A stretch of DNA of 64,000 bases from the NCBI GenBank assembly GCA_050084515.1, contig CM114272.1, forward strand, positions 42,718,001-42,782,000. The letters are read 5' to 3'. Positions 57,017 to 64,000 of this stretch are shown one piece after another. The position numbers and the translations under genes are program-made. The notes beneath the pieces are model-generated. The model saw nothing but the letters and a program-made list of their open reading frames with translations. It did no database searches and was not told the origin of the DNA. This stretch comes from Blasia pusilla (lineage: Eukaryota; Marchantiophyta; Marchantiopsida; Blasiales). Position 1 is the stretch's first letter, and each line of letters opens with the position of its first letter.

Positions 57017-57530
57017 TGGTGGCGGCTATTTACAGATTTCTATGGTGGCGGCTATTTATCGATGTTACTTCTGGTCAGCACCTACTGCATTGTGGCTATA
57101 TTAAGGAGTCTAGATCTTGGCTAGTTTGCGGCTATTGACACAGAGCATGACCTTGTTTATGGTTTACGTAGAGTGTTAAGCTTGTCGTTGGTTCTCATAG
57201 AAGATTGTTAATGTACATGGACTCCTATTTCTGTGGTGGCGGCTATTTACAGATTTCTGTGGTGGCGGCTATTTATCGTTGTTACTTGTGGTTAGCACCT
57301 ACTACATTGTGGCTACATTAAGGAGTCCAGATCTCGGCTAGTTTGCGGCTATTGACACACAGCATGACCTTGTTCTTTTCTAGTATATGAAGAGTGCTAA
57401 GCTGGTTGTTGGATACATAGTAGATTGTTAATGTACATGGACTCCTATTTCTGTGGTGGCGGCTATTTACAGATTTCTGTGGTGTATTGATGTTACTTGT
57501 GGTTCGCACCTATTGCATTTTGGTTACACT
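56936..57530 (+). repeat. Tandem repeat, about 215 bp, in a probable intron
   Basis: Units start at about 57,017, 57,230 and 57,447 with TGTGGTGGCGGCTATTTACA and contain TACTTGTGGTTAGCACCTAC, AAGGAGTCCAGATCTCGGCT and AGATTGTTAATGTACATGGA. About 2.5 copies, highly similar, so recent. Each carries one or two GGCGGCTATTTACAG motifs that look like splice acceptors. Confidence 0.7.
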
Positions 57531-57714
57531 AAGGTTGAGATAGAGCGTGTTTCGTCAATAATACATCTTGCTCTTGCGGGTAGGTAGAGCTTTGTTAATG
57601 TTTTATAGAGGGCAGCGGAGTATATTTACAACACCAAGGTCTATTTACATGTACATGCTGGATGCTCTAGAGGTAATCTGAGAGTGCTTACGAGGGCCCT
57701 TGCGGCTATATACA

Positions 57715-58257
57715 GTTACCATTAGATTGCCACAGTACTTACGACAATGTGTACTCCTCATCTCGGTTGTGGGGTCTCTTGTGCACGATACCAAGGAAGA
57801 AAATGATCTACCAACTTCATCAATACAACAAAATGAAGCAGAGGTTGTTGATGAGCGGATATTCCAACTCTGCATGGAATATGTAGGTGTGAAACCGGAA
57901 CATTCCTTGCATCTACATTGCTGGGAGGAAAAAATTGATCGAAAGGAAAGAAGCTTGGCTAGACTAGACAAGTATTTAGATGTTCTTGAAAATAGACACA
58001 CGACTTTGATATGTGAGAGGGAGGAACTATACTCAAACCTAGGGCTATCAGGTTATGACTCGGCAGGATTATGGTTGGAGGCATTGGAAAGGGTATCCGG
58101 CATGAGAGAGTCTATTTCGAGGAGTTCAGCATTTCACAGTGAACTCTTTAAGATGTTAGGAGTCTCAACAGAAGAAGGAGACGAGGAATCCGCCGGAGCA
58201 AATGCTCTTAAGGAAATAGGGAGATTGAAGAGACTTGCTGAAAGTCCTGCAAGGTGA
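57715..58257 (+). CDS. Last exon candidate, coiled-coil protein
   Basis: Open from the acceptor-like TATATACAG (57,706-57,714) to TGA at 58,255-58,257. It reads SIQQNEAEVVDERIFQLCME, then LDKYLDVLENRHTTLICERE, GYDSAGLWLEALERVSGMRE and ALKEIGRLKRLAESPAR. Glu/Leu/Arg-rich and probably helical or coiled. It shares no family I recognise, but follows the QT-ladder protein on the same strand and may be its C-terminus. Confidence 0.45.
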   Translation, partial: VTIRLPQYLRQCVLLISVVGSLVHDTKEENDLPTSSIQQNEAEVVDERIFQLCMEYVGVKPEHSLHLHCWEEKIDRKERSLARLDKYLDVLENRHTTLICEREELYSNLGLSGYDSAGLWLEALERVSGMRESISRSSAFHSELFKMLGVSTEEGDEESAGANALKEIGRLKRLAESPAR

Positions 58258-58535
58258 TAGTACATCATTGTATACAATCTAATGTTTTAATATACCTTTT
58301 TGAGAAAGTTATGAGGATATATGTTTCCGTGTGCATATTATCCCTAAGATTCATGGGTGCTACATTTAATGAGCAACATTTGACAAATCTATCCTATTTC
58401 TCTTTAGCCGTAGTTTCTCTATAGCAAATAGCTCACAATGACGGTTGTTCTAGCTGCATGAGCCTATACAGCAAAAAATATGATAGAAGATTTTATTATT
58501 AAAGCGAGTACATAACACACATCACGAAACTCTCC

Positions 58536-59473
58536 TCAATGAGATGCAATATTTGGTTCGTGACGAAGGGCTTCCTTCAAGATAACTATCAAGCTACTAT
58601 TAACCGCATGTGATGAGGCGAACTCATTGCGAACTTCTTCGAGCTGCGTATGAAGGAGATGGACCTTTGCCACTATGTCCTCAATTTTCATTTGCACGCC
58701 TATAGCCTGATGTAAGACAGACTTCAGAATAACATGCAAGTCATCTTGCGGACTTTCACTAAGATTATGTCCTCTTAGACAGCTGGTCATAACTTCAAAA
58801 AATGGTAATGGAATGCTATTACCCGTCTTATGATCACGGCTAACATTAACCACAAGTGGTAGGGACTTCCTGGGTGGGAGGAGGTTCCGGGTGGCTGTAT
58901 GAAGAATACTCTCACAAGCTCCTGGCCTATGCTCCACAAGAAACATCCAAAGACTAGTGGATTGTGCTTGAACATGAAGAACTTGCTGGTCGATACTCAT
59001 CTTGTCAAATTCAACAGCAGACATTCCCATCAAGGCATCACCACCTTGCCAAACGATGAATTTGTGAAGGTTCTGTAGTTGGTACTCATCAGCATCCTGA
59101 TCAATTAAACGCACAAAAAAATCCACTTTTTCACTGATCCGTGTTCGCCACATACATGATCAATACCTCCTCGTATGTTTCCACGTGGCTCAACTATTCT
59201 ACTGCAATTTCCCATGACCCTTTTCCCTCTAAATGCACATGCGAGATATGCATAGCGTCTTGCATCATTCGAAATGACTTGCACAACCCTACCATTCATC
59301 CAAGTGGGAGGGAATCCCATCTCCGATGACCTGTCATTGTCCAAAGTACTCAGCTTGGACACGGGCAAGTTTCCACGCCGAGGAAACATTGCAACGATTT
59401 CTAATCTGAATACTTGGCACCCAAATAGCCACTCTGTATTTAGCCACAGCTCTCGATTCAAGCTCTGAAACAC
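58536..59473 (-). CDS. Unrecognised protein, two frames, convergent with the 54-58 kb locus
   Basis: The frame 59,153-58,536 (205 codons) reads FFVRLIDQDADEYQLQNLHK, then FIVWQGGDALMGMSAVEFDK and SLWMFLVEHRPGACESILHT, and ends in a helical segment VHLLHTQLEEVRNEFASSHA. Upstream 59,473-59,105 reads FPPTWMNGRVVQVISNDARR and YAYLACAFRGKRVMGNC and joins by a frame change near 59,150, by intron or frameshift. Codon use and lack of stops suggest a genuine gene or recent pseudogene. Function unknown. It ends about 280 bp from the plus-strand locus. Confidence 0.45.
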
Positions 59474-59990
59474 CCTACATGCGTTGTCGCCCTAAACTCT
59501 TTTCGATATGATCACCTCCGTCTCCTACATGACCCTCGAACAGACCCCTCGATTAGGAATGATACTACTCTCAAACTAAATTATATTTACGTATTTAAAC
59601 GCAAGTTTCTCTTGCGGCTAAATAACTGTCTTTCCCGCCATTTGCTATTGGGTGTCATGCCTCCTACTACCTACTGCGACCACGCACTATGAGAACAACA
59701 CCGATTCTGCCGGTGCCGACACAAATCCTTACCAGCTGGAGACCGTAAAAGGGCCTCTTAAGTGAAAATAGTTGGAGTGGGGCTACCCTAGGCACAAAAG
59801 ATCGATTGGGGGCCGCTTAAGCGAATACCTCCATTTTTAATTCCTTACACAAGTGAGTCAAATAAATTTTTATCATGACTAAACACAAGACCAAAAAGTT
59901 ACTTAGTCATTTCAAATATGACTACGCCACATCCTAAGATTTTTCAATAACTTAGTCATATTTGTTCAATTGTTAGTCATTAAAACCACC
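59474..59990. other. Upstream region of the minus-strand gene
   Basis: No gene. Includes CTTGCGGCTAAATAACTG at about 59,612, a further instance of the GCGGCTA motif. TTAGTCATTTCAAATATGAC and TTAGTCATATTTG lie near 59,905-59,968 as a loose inverted pair. Confidence 0.3.
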
Positions 59991-59994
59991 ATTT

Positions 59995-60760
59995 TCTTCT
60001 AGTGATCCTCTAATAAGATGGAAATTGGAAAGACCCTATTTTCCAAGAAGGTTTAAGTAGGCAAGTCCAAAAACCACTTAAATATTATTGGCCTTTGGGT
60101 CACGTCTCCATTTTCCTTGAAACTTTCTAAGAAGTCTAGATACACTTTAAGGATCTAGTGTCCTAAATTTCAGTTCAAAATGAGGTCTTTGAACAAGATG
60201 GAAACTCGAAAAATCTTGTTTAAATTTGCTATAAGGTCTAATTGTGCGGCCCAAAACCCCACTTAAATATCTTTGGAAATTTGGTCATAAATCCATTTTT
60301 CTTGAAAATTTGTAGAAAGTCTAGATAGACCTTAAGGACCAAGTATTCAAAATTTTAGGTCAAGATGAGATCCTTGAATAAGAAGGAAGTTGGATCCATT
60401 CTTTTCTAGAAAGTGTGATCGCGTGGATCAAAAAACCATTGAGATATTTTTGGGCTTTTGTTCACAACTTTATTTTGCTTGAAATTTCCAAGAAATCTAA
60501 ATACACACTTTCGGGATCAAGTACCCAAATTTAAGATCAAGATGAGGTTCTTGAACAAGATGGAAAATGGAAAGAGCCTCTTTTGTTAGAAGGTTTGATT
60601 GCGCATGTCCAAAAACCATTGAAATATTTCAAGTCAAGATGGGATCCTTGAAGAAGATGAAAAGTAGAGAGACCTTTTGGAAGAAAGTGTAATCGCGCGG
60701 GTCCGAAAACCACATAAATAGTTTCGAGGTCTGGGTCACAACTCCACTTTTCTTGAATTT
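59995..60760. repeat. Diverged tandem repeat, unit about 180 bp
   Basis: Four to five units start near 60,017, 60,196, 60,376, 60,557 and (short) 60,656 with AAGATGGAAATTGGAAAGAC-like sequence. Each carries GTCCAAAAACCACTTAAATA, TTGGGTCACAACTCCATTTT, TCTAGATACACTTTAAGGAT and AAATTTCAGTTCAAAATGAG variants. The nucleosome-like period suggests satellite origin. No coding. Confidence 0.65.
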
Positions 60761-62230
60761 TTCCTTTGAATTAATTTTACCTTAAAATTGAACTTGAAAT
60801 TTATGATTATTAAAAAAATATTTTTCACCTCTAAAAAAGAAATTAAATATTTCACATGAAAAAAGAAAAGAAAATAGTTATATTCTCCAAGAGAAACTTT
60901 AAAAGCTTACAAAATATATACATGGTTGATAATAGCTTTCAATATTGATAAATTTGAAATAATATTAGGAGATAATACAAGGAGAAGTCGTGAATTAATA
61001 TTGAATAGTATGATTTCCAACTAAAAAAATTTTGAAAATAAATTTGTTCATCAATCTTTCGGACATGGAAGATAAAAACATTTGTAAAAGGCTTTATAAA
61101 GTTAGAACTAGTTAAAGACTAGTTAGAAATTAACTATGCCCCTCCAATGGACCATTAATGGACATTTAAAAAGCACCCAAAAAATGGAAAATATGAAATT
61201 ATAAATATTTTAAAAATATTCCTTAAATTTTAAAAATAATTTTAAGAAAAAAATGAAAATATCTCATAAGAATGAGATTAGAATTAATTATGCCCTTGAC
61301 TTTTAGATTTTAGAAAAAAATATGGAACTCTTTTTTAAAGACATCTCCCAATCAAAATTTTAGTTTATGATTACAAACAGGTTTTTTTTGGGTTTTTGCG
61401 GAAGAATTCTTGTTTGGACACTCTCGTATACTCTTTTCTTATTTCTTCCCAAAATATGATTTTTTTAAAATTTCTAAATAATTAAAATATTCCCCTTATT
61501 CTAATTTTAAGTGTAATACATGCCCATAGTGTAGATTTAAGAGTAGATTTCATGGAAAATAATAATTTTTGAAAATAAGAAATGATTTCTCCTTATAAAA
61601 CATAAATTGAAAATATTCTAAAATATGAAAACTATATTTAAATCTAATAAATAAATTTATAATTTTTTTAATCTAACGCATATTTCCATCATAGTACTTT
61701 CCACCTTACCTAAGAATAAGCCTAGAAAAACTTTGACATGTTTCATGGAGTCACTTCATGGACAACCTTCATAAGTGGCTCTTATTCACATGTCTTTGAA
61801 GTTAGCATACGCTCATAATATGTGTGAATCAATGAAGTTGAAATTTCTGTTTTGAAAGTAGTTTTTGTGTAAAAGATGATGAGGAATGAAAATAGAAAAA
61901 GAAGAATCTAATTTTCTGCTTAGTGACATATTTTTATGCAATTTTTTAAGAAAATTCATCAAAATTTGGTTAGAAAAAATTATGCTAATTTTTGTGTAAG
62001 AGATGATGAATAATTAAAATATAAATAGAAGAATATCTTTTTCTATTAATTTTTTAAAGTTAAAATTATTTTAATGAAGTGCCAATAAAACATAAAATTA
62101 GTTATTATTAATCAAATAAAGATGAAAATTAAATTCACTCTATCCTATCCCGAACCTAAGGCTTGGATTAGGTTCAAGTACCGAACCTAACCTACTAAGC
62201 GTTAGATCTGAATCCAGGTCGATTAGATCT
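60761..62230. other. AT-rich stretch without features
   Basis: Very AT-rich DNA with homopolymer runs. No frame, RNA or organised repeat seen. Confidence 0.5.
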
Positions 62231-62239
62231 CAATTAGGG

Positions 62240-62690
62240 TGCGGGAGGCCTACATTTGGGGAGCAAGAGGACAAAGTTTGTGTCCGTGGACTTGTCCGTG
62301 TCCGCGGACACATGTCAGTCCCGAGAATGGACATATCCGTGTGGGTCTGGGTGCGGGCTCCATGAGCCCGCATTGCCCGCGGCCCGCACTTGGGCCCGTG
62401 CACACCGAGCAATCCACCCTTACTCGGCCAGTGAGTATTATGCCTGGCCCCCGTTTTTCTTTCAAACCCGCGTCGAGGACAAATGGGGTCGCGGCGCACC
62501 CTCTCATTCGTCGCATGCGGGCCCGTGAGCCCTCACCCGCCCGATGCCTCTGACCCCATGGCTGGCTTTGTAGCCCGTGTGTCGTCCCGCAAGCGCCTCC
62601 CTTCCCCCCCCGCATGGGCCCGTGCATGGGCTCTTGGGCCCACCACAAATCCCGCATGCGGGCCCATGCCCCCCCCCCTCAAAAAGGTGT
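62240..62690. mobile_element. GC-rich repeat with MITE M-like GTCC motifs
   Basis: Begins GGAGCAAGAGGACAAAGTTT, then GTCCGTGGACTTGTCCGTGT, then very GC-rich GGGCCCGCATGCGGG-type sequence. Related to 11,791-11,960. Overlapping frames on both strands are by-products of GC content. It ends in a C-run next to the kinase-like locus. Confidence 0.45.
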
Positions 62691-62698
62691 ATTTCAAC

Positions 62699-63013
62699 AT
62701 GGCTGTAAGAGAGGCATGGTTAGACAGGTTTTTCAAGCTTTCTTTAGACAAGAGACGATCCAACATTTCGAGGGGTATGGATGGTTTACATGACTACACC
62801 TTGAAATTGCAAAGATTTTCCAATAGAGTGGCACAAGCATTTGACTGGGAAGTGGATGCCGCGGAGGTTGATAGGTTGACTCAATTTTATGCCCAACAAG
62901 GTGTTAACTTGGAGAGACCGTATGTCAATCTCAAGATATATAAGGATGAGAAGCGGAATGCTGTAGAGTCGGCCCTCCTAGGAAGATTATGTATAGAATT
63001 AAGAAGTGCTTAA
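62699..63013 (+). pseudogene. N-terminal segment of a kinase-like gene
   Basis: ATG 62,699 opens MAVREAWLDRFFKLSLDKRR, ending RLCIELRSA at 63,013. A helical, charged segment that precedes the kinase-like lobe (63,085 on) on the same strand and may be its regulatory N-terminus. No family assigned. Stop 63,011-63,013 is followed by a frame change. Confidence 0.4.
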
Positions 63014-63046
63014 CTTCCTTTCAAAGGACGTAGTACTTCTCTGGGG

Positions 63047-63971
63047 TTGACATTGACCATTCTATGTGCAATAACTTTGATTTCCGATAAGAATGTAGTA
63101 ATAGAACATGACCCAAGCGATATTGTGGGAACCAATTTACACGGAATTGTGTACCGTTGTAAAATAAACGGAACCTATGGCTTTAGGGAAGAAATATACT
63201 ATTGCACGAAGGTGTATAAGAAATCATCTCTATCAGGATCTAGAAAATTAATGATGCGAGAGGAGTTGTTTGCGAGTATTTTACATTGTGTTCTTCGCAT
63301 GGTGGGAAGGTTGATCGAGGATCCATCACGTGCCATTTTTCCATATTAGAATGGTGGACACCTCGAAAATTGGTTGCAAGCATGCCATAACTTGAAGAAC
63401 GGCAAGGTAATCTAGGAGAGTTGGAAAAGATGAGATGTCTCACAATAGCATCATCCACCTTGTGGTTGCCCTTCTTGGTACCATGGAGACTCTCCACAAG
63501 CGTGGGGTTTTTCATATTGACCTCCATGCTAGAAACATGTTCATCCATTTTGGATCCAACTCTAGTCCATACATTGTCCTTGGAGATTGAGGGAATGCCA
63601 TGTGGACTGATGAAGTCTTAGAGTCTCCTCATAGATGGTAGCAACATGAAAAAAAAAATCATGTTGGGCATATAGCACCGGAGTTGACAACAGAGCCTCT
63701 AAATCTCCCTTTTAGCAAGGCCACTGAAATCTATGCTCTAGGAATGATTGTGAAGAATTTGAACTATGTGACATACAACCTCTCTATCGGGAATGCCCAA
63801 GCGAATGTGAGATTTACGTATTTGGAAAGGATTAAAAAATGGGCATTAGCTCTGAATCCCTCTGATCGCAAAAGCTTAGAGTTTCTTATTGCATATATCA
63901 GAGAAAATGGGAAAGTATTAGGTATAAACGATGGAGATTCGGGATTAAGGCCAATAACAATGGTAGTATGA
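63047..63971 (+). pseudogene. Broken protein kinase-like domain with HIDLHARN loop
   Basis: Three plus frames line up as one kinase fold. N-lobe at 63,085-63,347: GTNLHGIVYRC (Gly-rich loop region) and YYCTKVYKKSS (candidate VAIK lysine). C-lobe at 63,450-63,600 in another frame: LHKRGVFHIDLHARNMFIHF (catalytic loop HxDLxxRN), then SPYIVLGD (DFG-like Asp). After stops comes VGHIAPEL (APE) at about 63,663, then ATEIYALGMIVKNLN and KWALALNPSDRKSLEFL at 63,720-63,890. Frameshifts near 63,350 and 63,600 break it. Not assignable to a subfamily. Confidence 0.5.
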
Positions 63972-64000
63972 TTGTAAACCCATTTGAGGATTGGATATTT

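Noticed and set aside
62239-62657. Several overlapping frames of 90-176 codons on both strands
   Set aside because: High GC content removes stops in all frames here, and the same sequence is a dispersed repeat.

Overview
This window reads as nuclear DNA of a land plant. The evidence is long interstitial runs of the plant-type telomere motif CCCTAAA, broken Ty3/gypsy and Ty1/copia retrotransposons, solo LTRs, small inverted-repeat elements, and interrupted genes whose intervening stretches look like introns. Nothing resembles bacterial operons. The mix (a gypsy element with a PHD finger beside a chromodomain gypsy, few genes, intermediate GC) would fit a bryophyte or another repeat-rich plant, but I cannot name the species. 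No gene here is intact and confidently recognised.

Layout. 0.5-4.4 kb: tandem array of about 12 foldback (microRNA-precursor-like) units on the minus strand, period about 350 bp. 4.4-9.3 kb: mostly featureless, with a perfect 21-bp hairpin and an LTR-like dispersed repeat. 9.3-10.7 kb: interstitial telomere-like repeats with a MITE inside. 11.1-12.1 kb: foldback element with about 150-bp inverted ends. 12.1-15.9 kb: unassigned DNA with a 45-bp tandem repeat. 15.9-19.7 kb: a second array of the same foldback units, in the opposite orientation. 20.2 kb: second MITE copy. 21.2-27.1 kb: gypsy A (minus), encoding RNase H, integrase and a PHD finger, with a solo LTR nested in it. 27-31.4 kb: gag of a related element C (plus), split by a second copy of that LTR. 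31.7-35.1 kb: dispersed repeat copies and a decayed copia element. 35-44 kb: mostly featureless, with one isolated foldback unit at 41.1 kb and small tandem repeats. 44.2 kb: third MITE copy. 47.7-51.0 kb: chromodomain gypsy B and a copia remnant, both minus. 53.9-59.5 kb: two unrecognised, convergent, interrupted genes. 59.9-62.2 kb: about 180-bp tandem repeats and AT-rich DNA. 62.2-64 kb: GC-rich repeat, then a broken kinase-like gene.

The best candidate for an undescribed system is the foldback family. At least a dozen recognisable hairpins lie in two oppositely oriented arrays plus one single copy at 41 kb. Each has about 50-nt arms round a loop that is usually 70-175 nt. All well-formed copies share a core, TTTGGCAGCCAAAAGGAGG on one arm and CCTCCTTTTGCTGCCAAG on the other, and nearly all keep the same single-base bulge. 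I read them as a clustered MIRNA or siRNA-hairpin family. Second is a predicted protein at 56.2-56.6 kb with a 12-residue ladder of QT motifs that resembles a multivalent LC8 (dynein light chain) docking domain.
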